DNA from: Betaproteobacteria bacterium RIFCSPLOWO2_02_FULL_68_150
GTDB lineage: Bacteria; Pseudomonadota; Gammaproteobacteria; Burkholderiales; SG8-39
Length of the DNA: 22,781 bases
Reading direction: 5' to 3'
Assembly (NCBI GenBank): GCA_001771975.1
Contig: MERE01000178.1
Span: forward strand, 1 to 22,781
Shown here: positions 1-7,000 of the stretch, one piece after another
Position numbering within the stretch: position 1 is the first letter of the stretch
How the letters are laid out: every line of letters starts with the position of its first letter
Made by a program: the position numbers and the translations under genes
The notes under the pieces: model-generated
Seen by the model: only the letters and a program-made list of their open reading frames with translations
What the model was told of the DNA's origin: nothing
Databases searched by the model: none

Positions 1-1353
1 CGGCTGGCCCTTGAGGTGGGCAAGCGCCTGGCTGAGCTGAAAATCGTCCTTCGAGCCCATCTCGAGCGGCGGCGCGGGTTGTTCCGGCGTCGCCTTGGGG
101 GCGCCCGGCTGCGTGCGCGGCGCCGCGGTTTTGTCGAGTTCCTTTTCGCCGTTGGTCAGATGGCGCTGCAGGTCGGCTTCACGCACCCGCACCAGGGCGT
201 TCGCGCCCGGTTCCTCGACGATGATGTCGGGCGTGATGCCCTTCGCCTGGATCGAACGTCCGCCCGGCGTGAAGTAACGTGCCGTGGTCAATTTGATCGC
301 GGTGTTGTTGCCCAGCGGCATGATGGTCTGCACCGAGCCCTTGCCGAAGGTCTGCGTGCCCATCACCACTGCGCGCTTATGGTCCTGCAGCGCGCCGGCA
401 ACAATTTCCGAGGCGGAGGCAGAGCCGCCGTTGACCAGCACCACCATGGGGACCGTCTTTACCGCAGCCGGCAGGCTCCTCAGCACGTCATCGCGGCCGC
501 CGCGCATGTAGTCGTCGGCACTCGCCACGTATTTCCTGCGCGCATCGTCGTTGCGCCCGTCGGTGGATACGACCAGCGACCTGGCGGGCAGGAACGCCGC
601 CGATATCGCGACCGCCCCGTAGAGCAGGCCGCCCGGGTCGTTGCGCAGGTCGAGCACCAGGCCCTTGACCGCGCCTTGCTTGAACAGTCCCTCCAAGTGA
701 CGCACCATGCCCTCCGCGGTGCCTTCCTGGAACTGCGAGATGCGCACCCAGGCAAAGCCGGGTTCGACGAATTTCGACTTCACGCTCTGCACCTTGATCA
801 CGGCGCGCATCAGGCTGATCACGATCGGCTGCGTTTCGCCCTTGCGCGCGATCGTGAGCACGATCTGGGTATTGGGCTTGCCGCGCATGCGCTTGACCGC
901 ATCCTGCAGCGTCAAGCCCTTCACCGGCGTGTCGTCGAGCTTGATGATCAGGTCGCCCGGCTTGATCCCGGCCTTGAATGCCGGCGTGTCCTCGATCGGC
1001 GACACGACCTTGACGAAGCCGTCTTCCATTCCGACTTCGATGCCCAGACCGCCGAACTGGCCGTGCGTGCTGACCTGCAGGTCCTTGAAGGCGTCGGCAT
1101 CGAGATAGGCCGAATGCGGGTCGAGCCCCGCCAGCATGCCGTTGATCGCCTCGGTGATGAGCCGCTTGTCCTCCACCGGCTCGACGTAATTCGACTTGAT
1201 CGCGCCGAACACCTCGGTGAAGGCGCGCAACTCGGCGATCGGCAGGGGCGAGCGCGTGGCGCGATCGGCAATCGCCTGGAAATTCAGGCTCACCAGAATG
1301 CCCGCGAGCACGCCCGCGAGGACCAGACCCAACTGCTTGACCCTGCCACCCAT
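1..1353 (-). CDS. ctpA: Carboxyl-terminal processing protease (S41), 3' end beyond window
   Basis: Periplasmic serine protease of the CtpA/Prc family, which trims or degrades envelope proteins and often controls peptidoglycan hydrolases. The visible 451 residues hold an N-terminal membrane anchor or signal segment (about 5-28), a PDZ domain (about 95-180, with GGLGIEV and KPGDLIIKLD) and the S41 catalytic domain (about 195-385). The catalytic dyad is Ser313 in GGSASASEI and Lys338 in TFGKGS; the 25-residue spacing equals that of E. coli Prc Ser452/Lys477. The low-complexity Ala/Pro tail from about residue 410 continues to the edge, so the stop lies outside. The ATG at 1353 follows a GAGGGA ribosome site at good spacing. 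It lies 43 bp after envC in the same direction, probably one operon with gpmA-envC. The pairing with an amidase activator fits a role in cell-wall turnover. Confidence 0.95.
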   Translation of the reverse strand, partial: MGGRVKQLGLVLAGVLAGILVSLNFQAIADRATRSPLPIAELRAFTEVFGAIKSNYVEPVEDKRLITEAINGMLAGLDPHSAYLDADAFKDLQVSTHGQFGGLGIEVGMEDGFVKVVSPIEDTPAFKAGIKPGDLIIKLDDTPVKGLTLQDAVKRMRGKPNTQIVLTIARKGETQPIVISLMRAVIKVQSVKSKFVEPGFAWVRISQFQEGTAEGMVRHLEGLFKQGAVKGLVLDLRNDPGGLLYGAVAISAAFLPARSLVVSTDGRNDDARRKYVASADDYMRGGRDDVLRSLPAAVKTVPMVVLVNGGSASASEIVAGALQDHKRAVVMGTQTFGKGSVQTIMPLGNNTAIKLTTARYFTPGGRSIQAKGITPDIIVEEPGANALVRVREADLQRHLTNGEKELDKTAAPRTQPGAPKATPEQPAPPLEMGSKDDFQLSQALAHLKGQP

Positions 1354-1396
1354 CGATCGTTCCCTCATGCGGCGAGCGCCGCTCGCGATGCTCGAA

Positions 1397-2557
1397 TCAC
1401 CTGCCCTTGACCCAGCGCAAGGGGTCGAGCGGCTGGCCCAAATGACGCAATTCAAAGTATACGCCCGATTCATTGCGGCCACCGCTCGCGCCCACGGTGG
1501 CGACCGTTTCGCCGGCGCTCACGCTGTCGCCGGACTGTTTCAGCAAGGACTCGTTGTTGCCGTAAACCGACAAATAGGCGTCGCCGTGATCGACGATGAG
1601 CAGATTTCCGAAGCCGCGCATCCAGTCTGCGTAGACCACTCGCCCTGCAGCCACGGCCCGCACCGGTTCGCCCTCGGGCGCGCGGATGAACAGGCCCTTC
1701 GATTCTGCCCGTGCACCCCGTTGGGCACGAAAACGGCCTACAAGTTCCCCGCGCACCGGCAGGCCGAGGCTGCCGCGCAGGCTGGCGAACGGCCGGGCGT
1801 CGGTGGCGGGCTCGGGCAGGCGCTCGTCGCGACGGTAACCCGCGCCCGGCCGGCTCGCCAGCAGGCGCCCGATTTCCTGCACCAGGCGCGCGAGCCGCTG
1901 CTCGTCGGCCAGCATGCGTTTCATTTCGCGCCGGCCGGAGCGCAGCGCGCCGGCGATGCGCCCGAGCACGCGCTGGCGCTCGCGCCGCTCGGCAAGCACT
2001 TTTTCCCGGTCGGCGCGCTGCTGTGTCTCGATCTCGCCGAGCTCGCGCGCCTGGGTCTCCGATTCGCCCCTCAGGCGCTCGAGTTCCGCGAGCCCCGCGC
2101 GGTGCGCCGCGATCAGTCCCGCCGCGGCGCGCGACAGGATGGAAAGGTAATACAGCTGGCGCGCGACTTCGCTCGGGTCTTCCCCCGACAGCGCGAGCCG
2201 GACGACGTCCGGAGCGCCGGCGGCGGCGCGCGCCGCCAGCAACCGGCCCAGCGCGGCCTGGCGCGAGGCCAGATCCTGCTCGAGTGCGCGCCGGCGATCG
2301 CCCAGGCGCTCCAGCTCGGCGCGCACGTGCTGCCCCTGCGCCTCGAGCGCCGCGAGCGCGCGCGTGGCTTCCGAGATGGCGGACTCCGATGCGCGCAGCG
2401 CGTCGCGCGCCTCGCGCCGGTCGGTTTCGCGGTTTTCGAGATCCGACTTCAGGGCGGCGATGCGCGCCCGCAGCGCCCCCAGGTCTTCCTCGCGCGTTGC
2501 CGCGTCGGCCAAAGCGGACGCGCACAGTACGACAGCGAGGATGACGGAGCGGATCAG
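1397..2557 (-). CDS. envC: EnvC-type murein hydrolase activator (degenerate LytM/M23)
   Basis: Periplasmic activator of cell-division amidases (AmiA/AmiB class in E. coli), about 386 residues. It has a signal peptide, a long charged coiled coil (about 20-225, rich in Arg/Ala/Glu heptads) and a C-terminal LytM domain (about 287-386). The LytM domain resembles E. coli EnvC (GRVVYADWMRGFGNLLIVDH, then VYFELR). The zinc ligands of active M23 peptidases are absent: GLFI replaces HxGxD, and VYFELR replaces HxHfE. It should therefore activate amidases rather than cut peptidoglycan. No ATG or GTG precedes the domain. The TTG at 2512 would delete the signal peptide, whereas a CTG at 2557 overlaps the gpmA stop (CTGA) and yields IRSVILAVVLCASALA ending in an Ala-x-Ala-like cleavage site. 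I chose CTG; the start is the least certain part. Confidence 0.85.
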   Translation of the reverse strand: MIRSVILAVVLCASALADAATREEDLGALRARIAALKSDLENRETDRREARDALRASESAISEATRALAALEAQGQHVRAELERLGDRRRALEQDLASRQAALGRLLAARAAAGAPDVVRLALSGEDPSEVARQLYYLSILSRAAAGLIAAHRAGLAELERLRGESETQARELGEIETQQRADREKVLAERRERQRVLGRIAGALRSGRREMKRMLADEQRLARLVQEIGRLLASRPGAGYRRDERLPEPATDARPFASLRGSLGLPVRGELVGRFRAQRGARAESKGLFIRAPEGEPVRAVAAGRVVYADWMRGFGNLLIVDHGDAYLSVYGNNESLLKQSGDSVSAGETVATVGASGGRNESGVYFELRHLGQPLDPLRWVKGR

Positions 2558-3303
2558 GCTTTCGCCCTGCCCTGCGCGGACACCGCCGCGATTCGCTGCC
2601 TCACCTCGTCGGCGTCGCCCAGATAATAGTGCCGGACCGGGCGCAGCGCGTCGTCGAGCTCGTACACCAGCGGCACGCCGGTGGGAATGTTCAGGCCGAC
2701 GATGTCGGCGTCCGCGATGGCGTCAAGGTGCTTCACCAGGGCGCGCAGCGAATTGCCGTGCGCCGCCACCAGCACCTGCTTGCCCGAGCGCACCGCGGGC
2801 GCGACGGCATCGTTCCAGAACGGCAGCACGCGCGCCACGGTGTCCTTGAGGCATTCGGTGAGCGGCAGCTGCGCGGGCGATAGACCGGCGTAACGCGGGT
2901 CGCCCGCGGCATTGCGCGGGTCAGAGGGCTCGAGCGCCGGCGGCGGCACGTCGTAGCTGCGGCGCCACGCCAGCACCTGCTGCTCGCCGAACTTGGCCGC
3001 GGTTTCCGCCTTGTCGAGCCCCTGCAGCGCGCCGTAGTGGCGCTCGTTCAGGCGCCAGCTCTTGTGCACCGGTATCCAGTGCAGGTTCATCTCGTCGAGC
3101 ACCAGCCACAGCGTGCGGATGGCGCGGCGAAGCACCGAGGTGAACGCCAGGTCGAAGCGCAGGCTTTCGGCCCCGAGCAGGCGGCCGGCGCTGCGCGCCT
3201 CTTCAACGCCGCGCGCCGACAGATCGACGTCGGTCCAGCCGGTGAAGCGGTTCTCGCGGTTCCAGTCCGACTCGCCGTGGCGCAGGAGCACGAGCTTGTG
3301 CAT
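2554..3303 (-). CDS. gpmA: 2,3-bisphosphoglycerate-dependent phosphoglycerate mutase
   Basis: Cytosolic glycolytic and gluconeogenic enzyme interconverting 3- and 2-phosphoglycerate through a phosphohistidine. The 249-residue length matches the family (E. coli 250). Catalytic residues are visible: Arg8-His9 in RHGES, Arg60/Arg61 in SVLRRA, Glu87 in LNERHYG and the second histidine His182 in AAHGNSLRAL; each is offset by two from the E. coli numbering. The ATG at 3303 begins MHKLVLLRHGES, so the long open frame upstream is spurious. The stop overlaps the proposed envC start by four bases, which suggests translational coupling. No ribosome site precedes the ATG, and a TATAAT box lies 7 nt upstream, so the message may be leaderless. 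It diverges from the ArsR-type regulator gene with only 21 bp between them. Confidence 0.97.
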   Translation of the reverse strand: MHKLVLLRHGESDWNRENRFTGWTDVDLSARGVEEARSAGRLLGAESLRFDLAFTSVLRRAIRTLWLVLDEMNLHWIPVHKSWRLNERHYGALQGLDKAETAAKFGEQQVLAWRRSYDVPPPALEPSDPRNAAGDPRYAGLSPAQLPLTECLKDTVARVLPFWNDAVAPAVRSGKQVLVAAHGNSLRALVKHLDAIADADIVGLNIPTGVPLVYELDDALRPVRHYYLGDADEVRQRIAAVSAQGRAKA

Positions 3304-3310
3304 GCGCTGA

Positions 3311-3318
3311 ATTATAAT
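3311..3318. promoter_or_regulatory. Palindromic bidirectional -10 box between gpmA and the ArsR-type gene
   Basis: ATTATAAT is its own reverse complement, so a perfect TATAAT reads on the plus strand at 3313-3318 and on the minus strand at 3316-3311. It sits 6 nt before the regulator ATG and 7 nt before the gpmA ATG, placing the expected transcription start on or beside each start codon. Neither start has a Shine-Dalgarno sequence. No clear -35 is seen on either side. BigR-type regulators bind AT-rich palindromes over their own -10 region, so this may also be the operator (inference). Confidence 0.6.
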
Positions 3319-3324
3319 GTCGCC

Positions 3325-3645
3325 ATGAAGCGGGAGACGTTCGATCTGATCGAGAAGCAGGAGCACGTCGAGCAGGCGGCGCGCGCCCTGAAGGCGATGG
3401 CGCATCCGTTGCGGCTGCGGATCCTGTGCGTGATCGGCACTGCCGAGATGAGCGTGCAGGATATCGTCGAGGCGGTCGGCACCTCGCAGTCCAACGTCTC
3501 GCAGCACCTCGGCATCCTGCGCGACAAGCAGGTGCTGCTCGCACGCAAGGACGGCAACCGCGTCTTCTACCGCGTCGGCGACGAGCGCACGCTGCAGCTC
3601 ATCGGCATGATGCGCGAGGTCTTCTGCGGCGAGCCGCGCAAGTAG
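3325..3645 (+). CDS. ArsR/SmtB-family repressor, BigR/SqrR-like persulfide sensor
   Basis: A 106-residue winged-helix DNA-binding regulator. The helix-turn-helix covers about 42-66 (MSVQDIVEAVGTSQSNVSQH) and the wing about 68-84 (RKDGNRVFYRV). The metal-binding ELCVCDL motif of arsenic and zinc sensors is absent. Instead there are two cysteines, Cys35 in RILCVIG and Cys101 in VFCGE. Their 66-residue spacing matches the redox pair of BigR (42/108) and SqrR (41/107), which form disulfide or polysulfide links on exposure to reactive sulfur. Function as a persulfide sensor is therefore a family-based inference. The ATG at 3325 is preferred over upstream codons because it begins a normal ArsR N-terminus. 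The stop codon abuts the rhodanese ATG, so the two are co-transcribed, probably under autoregulation. Confidence 0.87.
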   Translation: MKRETFDLIEKQEHVEQAARALKAMAHPLRLRILCVIGTAEMSVQDIVEAVGTSQSNVSQHLGILRDKQVLLARKDGNRVFYRVGDERTLQLIGMMREVFCGEPRK

Positions 3646-4053
3646 ATGGAATTCGTCCAGAACAACCTGCTGCTGATCGCGGTCGCGTTCGTCTCGGGCG
3701 CGATGCTCCTCTGGCCGCTGGTGCGTCGCGGCGCCGGCGGCCCCTGGCTGACCACGCTGCAGGCGACCCACATGATCAATCGCGACGATGCCGTGGTGAT
3801 CGACGTGCGCGACGCGGCCGAATACGCCAAGGGCCACATCCTGGGCGCCCGCAGCGCGCCGCTTCCCGACCTCGAGCGCAGGCTCGCGGAGCTCGCGAAG
3901 TTCAAGGCCCGGCCGGTGATCGTGCATTGCGAGCAGGGCAGCCGCTCGAGCAACGCCATCGACATCCTGCGGCGCAACGGTTTTGCCAACGTGTACAACC
4001 TCGCCGGAGGCCTGGCGGCATGGCAGCAGGCCGGTCTTCCGGTCGAGAAATAG
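3646..4053 (+). CDS. Membrane-anchored rhodanese-like sulfurtransferase
   Basis: A 135-residue single-domain rhodanese with an N-terminal membrane helix (about 8-26). The domain (about 38-132) has the DVRDAAEYAKGHILGA signature and the active-site loop VIVHCEQGSRS with catalytic Cys95, which would carry a persulfide. The Gly-rich NLAGGLAAWQ segment near the C-terminus is typical. The likely role is sulfur transfer or handling of persulfides at the inner membrane; the substrate is not known. Its ATG directly follows the regulator stop codon with no gap, and glutaredoxin follows 15 bp later. A rhodanese-grxC-secB order is common in betaproteobacteria; the adjacent BigR-like gene adds a plausible sulfur-responsive control. 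Confidence 0.92.
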   Translation: MEFVQNNLLLIAVAFVSGAMLLWPLVRRGAGGPWLTTLQATHMINRDDAVVIDVRDAAEYAKGHILGARSAPLPDLERRLAELAKFKARPVIVHCEQGSRSSNAIDILRRNGFANVYNLAGGLAAWQQAGLPVEK

Positions 4054-4068
4054 CGATCCCGGGCGCAC

Positions 4069-4347
4069 GTGGCGCGCGTGTTGATGTACTGCACCGCTAC
4101 CTGCCCCTATTGCCGGTCCGCCGAGCGGTTGCTCGAGCGCAAGGGCGTGCTCGATGTCGAGCGCGTGCGTGTCGATCTCGAACCCGCACGGCGCGCGGAG
4201 ATGATGCACGAATGCGGCCGCCGCACGGTGCCGCAGATCTGGATCGGCGGGCGACATGTCGGTGGCTGTGACGATTTGCACGCGCTCGAAGAGGCCGGCG
4301 AACTGGATCGACTGCTGGCAGCGGCGGCGAGCGCGCCCGTGTCCTGA
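4069..4347 (+). CDS. grxC: Glutaredoxin 3
   Basis: A 92-residue dithiol glutaredoxin that reduces protein and glutathione disulfides in the cytoplasm. The active site CPYC is at residues 12-15, the cis-proline motif TVPQIWIGG at 53-61 and the glutathione-binding GGCDDL at 65-70, all as in class I glutaredoxins. Length matches the family, apart from a short Ala-rich tail. The start is GTG at 4069, giving the normal short N-terminus before the first strand (ARVLMYC). It lies between rhodanese and secB in one transcription unit. Confidence 0.95.
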   Translation: MARVLMYCTATCPYCRSAERLLERKGVLDVERVRVDLEPARRAEMMHECGRRTVPQIWIGGRHVGGCDDLHALEEAGELDRLLAAAASAPVS

Positions 4348-4373
4348 CGCGATGTTCCAACCCAGAGAGTCCC

Positions 4374-4835
4374 GTGACCACACCTGAGCCGCAACCGACC
4401 TTCCAGATCGAAAAAATCTACGTCAAGGACCTGTCGCTCGAACTGCCGCATGCGCCGCAGGTGTTCCTGCAGACGGAATCGCCGCAACTCGAGGTCCAGG
4501 TGCATTCCGACGCGAACCAGTTTGCCGACGGGCTGTTCCAGGTCGTGGTCACGGTCACGGTGACCGCGCGCGCGGGGGACAAGACCCTGTTTCTGGCCGA
4601 GGCAGCGCAGGCCGGAATTTTCTCGGTCCGCGGCGTGCCGGCGGCGGATCTCGATCCCCTGCTGGGGATCGCCTGCCCGAACATCCTGTATCCCTATGTG
4701 CGCGAAACGATCTCGGACCTCGTGACGCGCGGTGGTTTTCCGCCGGTGCTGCTGGCGCCGGTGTCGTTCGAGGCGATTTACGCGCAGCGGCAGCAGGCGG
4801 CGGCGGGCGCGGCCCAGCCCCAGGCCGTCAACTAG
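4374..4835 (+). CDS. secB: Protein-export chaperone SecB
   Basis: Cytosolic homotetrameric chaperone that keeps preproteins unfolded and delivers them to SecA. The 153-residue protein shows the SecB pattern throughout: FQIEKIYVKDLSLELPHAP near the N-terminus, the PLLGIACPNILYPYVRE segment and the GGFPPVLLAPVSFEAIY segment. A variable Gln/Ala-rich tail follows. The start is GTG at 4374, 26 bp after grxC, with GAGAG just upstream. Neighbouring grxC and gpsA are its usual partners in this class. Confidence 0.97.
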   Translation: MTTPEPQPTFQIEKIYVKDLSLELPHAPQVFLQTESPQLEVQVHSDANQFADGLFQVVVTVTVTARAGDKTLFLAEAAQAGIFSVRGVPAADLDPLLGIACPNILYPYVRETISDLVTRGGFPPVLLAPVSFEAIYAQRQQAAAGAAQPQAVN

Positions 4836-4857
4836 GGCAACGCCGCAAAGGCCCCGC

Positions 4858-5292
4858 ATGCGTGCCGCCTCGCTGCTTGCCGGCCTTGTGACGTGCGCGC
4901 TGGCACACGGCGCCGAATTCCGCACGGTGCAGGACAACGCGGCGGTGCTGTACGACGCGCCGTCGCGCGCCGCAAAGCCGCTCGCCGTCGTCTCCAGGCA
5001 CTATCCGCTCGAGCTGATCGTCAACCTCGATGCCTGGGTCAAGGTGCGCGATCACACCGGCGCACTCGCCTGGGTCGAGAAAAGGCTGCTCGTGGACAGG
5101 CGCATGGTGATGGTCACCGTGCCCTCGGCCGAGGTGCGCGTGCGTCCGGAGGAGAGCGCCGCGCCGTCTTTTGTCGCAGTATCCGGCGTCGCTCTCGAAC
5201 TGGTCGAGATCGCGCCGGGCGGCTGGCTGCGCGTGCGCCACTTCGATGGCGCAGGCGGTTACCTGCGCGCCGCCCAGGTCTGGGGCGGCTGA
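4858..5292 (+). CDS. Exported SH3-domain (SH3b-like) protein
   Basis: A 144-residue protein with a short signal peptide (about 1-19, ending AHGAEF). Two SH3b-like repeats follow: about 20-78 (TVQDNAAVLYDAPSRAAKPL, then WVKVRDHTGALAWVEKRLL) and about 86-142 (AEVRVRPEE, then GGWLRVRHFDGAGGYLRAAQ). Such domains often bind peptidoglycan or other envelope ligands, but no partner can be named. The ATG at 4858 gives a proper signal peptide, and no strong ribosome site is seen. It sits 22 bp after secB and ends 10 bp before gpsA, so it belongs to this operon. Confidence 0.85.
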   Translation: MRAASLLAGLVTCALAHGAEFRTVQDNAAVLYDAPSRAAKPLAVVSRHYPLELIVNLDAWVKVRDHTGALAWVEKRLLVDRRMVMVTVPSAEVRVRPEESAAPSFVAVSGVALELVEIAPGGWLRVRHFDGAGGYLRAAQVWGG

Positions 5293-5302
5293 GGTCGGCA
5301 TC

Positions 5303-6286
5303 GTGGCGGTGCTCGCCGTGCTGGGAGCGGGCGCATGGGGCACGGCGCTCGCCGCGGTGCTCGCGCCCCGGCACCGGGTCACGCTTTGGGCGCGCGATTG
5401 CGTGCAGGCGGAGGCGATCGAACTTGCTCGACGCAACGATCGCTATCTGCCCGAGATTGCGCTGCCCGAGTCGCTGGCGGTTTCCTCCGACCTGGATCGC
5501 ACCGTAGCGAACGCCGAGCTGCTGCTTGCCGCGACGCCGGTGGCGGGCTTGCGGGAACTTTGCACGCGCGTCGCCCGCGGGCAGACGCCGCTCGTCTGGC
5601 TGTGCAAGGGATTCGAGGCTGGCACGGGGCTGCTGCCGCACCAGGTGGTCGAGCAATGCCTTCCCGCCGGAATACCGAGCGGCGCGCTTTCCGGACCGTC
5701 GTTCGCGCTGGAAGTGGCGCGGGGATTGCCGTGCGCGCTGACGCTGGCCTCGCGCGACGCGGCGTTCGCGCGCGCTTCCGCGGCGCTGATCCACGGCGGC
5801 CGGCTGCGCGTCTATTACAGCGCCGACCTGGTCGGTGTCGAAATCGGCGGTGCGGTGAAAAACGTGCTGGCGATCGCGGCCGGCATTGCGGACGGCCTCG
5901 GCCTCGGGCAAAACGCGCGTGCCGCGCTCATCACGCGCGGGCTCGCCGAAATCACGCGGCTCGGCGTCGCGCTCGGCGGCAGCGCCGAAACGCTGATGGG
6001 CCTGGCCGGGGCCGGCGACCTCATCCTGACCGCGACCGGCGACCTGTCGCGCAACCGGCGCGTCGGGCTCGAGCTCGCGCGCGGCCGCCCGCTTGCCGAA
6101 ATAGTCGCCGCGCTCGGCCACGTTGCCGAGGGCGTCCGCTCTGCGCGCGAGGTGGCCAAGCTCGCCGCGCAGCACCGGGTCGACATGCCGGTGAGCGATG
6201 CGGTGAATGCGGTGCTCGATGGGCGCATGACACCGGAGCAGGCGGTGGCGCGCCTGCTCGCGCGCGACGCGAGGGAGGAGGCTTGA
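5303..6286 (+). CDS. gpsA: NAD(P)-dependent glycerol-3-phosphate dehydrogenase
   Basis: Reduces dihydroxyacetone phosphate to sn-glycerol-3-phosphate for phospholipid synthesis. The 327-residue protein starts with the Rossmann motif VLGAGAWGTALA (about 6-17). Further family motifs are the CKGFE segment with Lys102, SGPSFALEVA (130-139) and the catalytic Lys186 in GAVKNVLAIAAG; the substrate-binding GLAGAGDLI follows. The start is GTG at 5303, chosen because it places the dinucleotide loop at the usual distance from the N-terminus; frames further upstream run into the SH3 gene. It is the last gene of the rightward unit and is followed by convergent trmL. Confidence 0.97.
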   Translation: MAVLAVLGAGAWGTALAAVLAPRHRVTLWARDCVQAEAIELARRNDRYLPEIALPESLAVSSDLDRTVANAELLLAATPVAGLRELCTRVARGQTPLVWLCKGFEAGTGLLPHQVVEQCLPAGIPSGALSGPSFALEVARGLPCALTLASRDAAFARASAALIHGGRLRVYYSADLVGVEIGGAVKNVLAIAAGIADGLGLGQNARAALITRGLAEITRLGVALGGSAETLMGLAGAGDLILTATGDLSRNRRVGLELARGRPLAEIVAALGHVAEGVRSAREVAKLAAQHRVDMPVSDAVNAVLDGRMTPEQAVARLLARDAREEA

Positions 6287-6335
6287 TCTCTGGAGTTTCG
6301 CGTGCAAGTGCGTGGGCGTTCCCTGGCGTCCCCTT

Positions 6336-6371
6336 TCGGCCGAGCTTGCGCTGCAGCGCAAGCTCGGCCGA
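6336..6371. repeat. Perfect 36-bp palindrome (unit 1 of a hairpin pair)
   Basis: The 36 bases are exactly self-complementary about a central CTGCAG, with arms reading TCGGCCGAGCTTGCG. As RNA this folds into a stem of about 15 bp with a tiny loop. It is followed at 6373-6379 by CGGTAGA. It lies in the 246-bp convergent gap between gpsA and trmL, where it may end transcription from either side, although no T-run follows. It looks like a dispersed extragenic palindrome; copy number in the genome is unknown. Confidence 0.75.
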
Positions 6372-6436
6372 GCGGTAGAAACCGCGAATCGCCGAGAAGA
6401 GCGGGACCGAGGCGCGCCCTGATTGCCTTTCCCGCT

Positions 6437-6470
6437 CTGCCGAGTTGGCCGCGTTTGGCCAACTCGGCAG
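6437..6470. repeat. 14-bp perfect inverted repeat with 6-nt loop (unit 2)
   Basis: Arms CTGCCGAGTTGGCC and GGCCAACTCGGCAG flank GCGTTT. Like unit 1, the stem begins GCCGAG and is followed by CGGTAGA, at 6473-6479, so the two look like diverged copies of one element about 100 bp apart. A smaller inverted repeat (AGAGCGGG near 6398, CCCGCTCT at 6431) lies between them. The rest of 6287-6532 shows no gene or tRNA. Confidence 0.7.
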
Positions 6471-6532
6471 ATTCGGTAGACGCCATTCTTCGCGACCTCC
6501 GTCAATAATCGGCAGCCAACTGTTGAAGACGC

Positions 6533-7000
6533 TCACCCCGCCCCCGCAAATCCAAGCTGCCGCCACGCCTCGTAGACCACGATCGCGACCGCGTTCGACA
6601 GGTTGAGACTTCGATTGCCCGGTCGCATCGGCAGGCGCAACTGGGCGCCCGGCGCAAAGCTGCGCAGCAGAGTCGCTGGCAAGCCCGAGGTTTCCGAACC
6701 GAACACGAATACATCGTGCGCCGCGTAACGCACTTCGGCGTAGCTCGCGGTGCCGCGAGTGGAGAAGGCAAAAAGGCGGCGCCGCTCGCCCAGCGCCGCC
6801 AGGCAGACGGCCCAATCCTCGTGTACCTGCACCTGCGCGAGATCGTGATAATCCAGTCCCGCGCGGCGCAGCTGCCGCTCTTCGAGCCCGAAACCCAGCG
6901 GCCCGACCAGGTGCAGGCGGGCCCCGGCGTTCGCCGCGAGCCGGATCACGTTTCCCGCGTTCGGCGGAATTTCAGGGCGATGAAGGACGATATCGAACAT
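6533..7000 (-). CDS. trmL: tRNA (cytidine(34)-2'-O)-methyltransferase TrmL
   Basis: SPOUT-class enzyme that methylates the ribose of the wobble base in tRNA-Leu isoacceptors using S-adenosylmethionine. The 155-residue protein matches TrmL in length. It has the PEIPPNAGNVIRL motif (9-21), the knot motif FGSETSGLP (100-108) and the C-terminal RSLNLSNAVAIVVYE (130-144) that forms the cofactor pocket. Its ATG shares the base at 7000 with the stop codon of the upstream comF-like gene (TGATG), indicating coupled translation. It converges with gpsA. Confidence 0.96.
   Translation of the reverse strand: MFDIVLHRPEIPPNAGNVIRLAANAGARLHLVGPLGFGLEERQLRRAGLDYHDLAQVQVHEDWAVCLAALGERRRLFAFSTRGTASYAEVRYAAHDVFVFGSETSGLPATLLRSFAPGAQLRLPMRPGNRSLNLSNAVAIVVYEAWRQLGFAGAG

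Noticed and set aside
16..1410. Long plus-strand open frame opposite ctpA
   Set aside because: Arg/His-rich shadow of the S41 protease, whose catalytic motifs and ribosome site are clear on the minus strand.
3304..4383. Upstream extension of the gpmA reading frame
   Set aside because: gpmA starts with the standard MHKLVLLRHGES at 3303; the extension runs antisense through the regulator, rhodanese and grxC.
6336..6470. Hairpins as integron attC sites
   Set aside because: The GTTRRRY/RYYYAAC core sites are absent and no integrase or cassette array is nearby.
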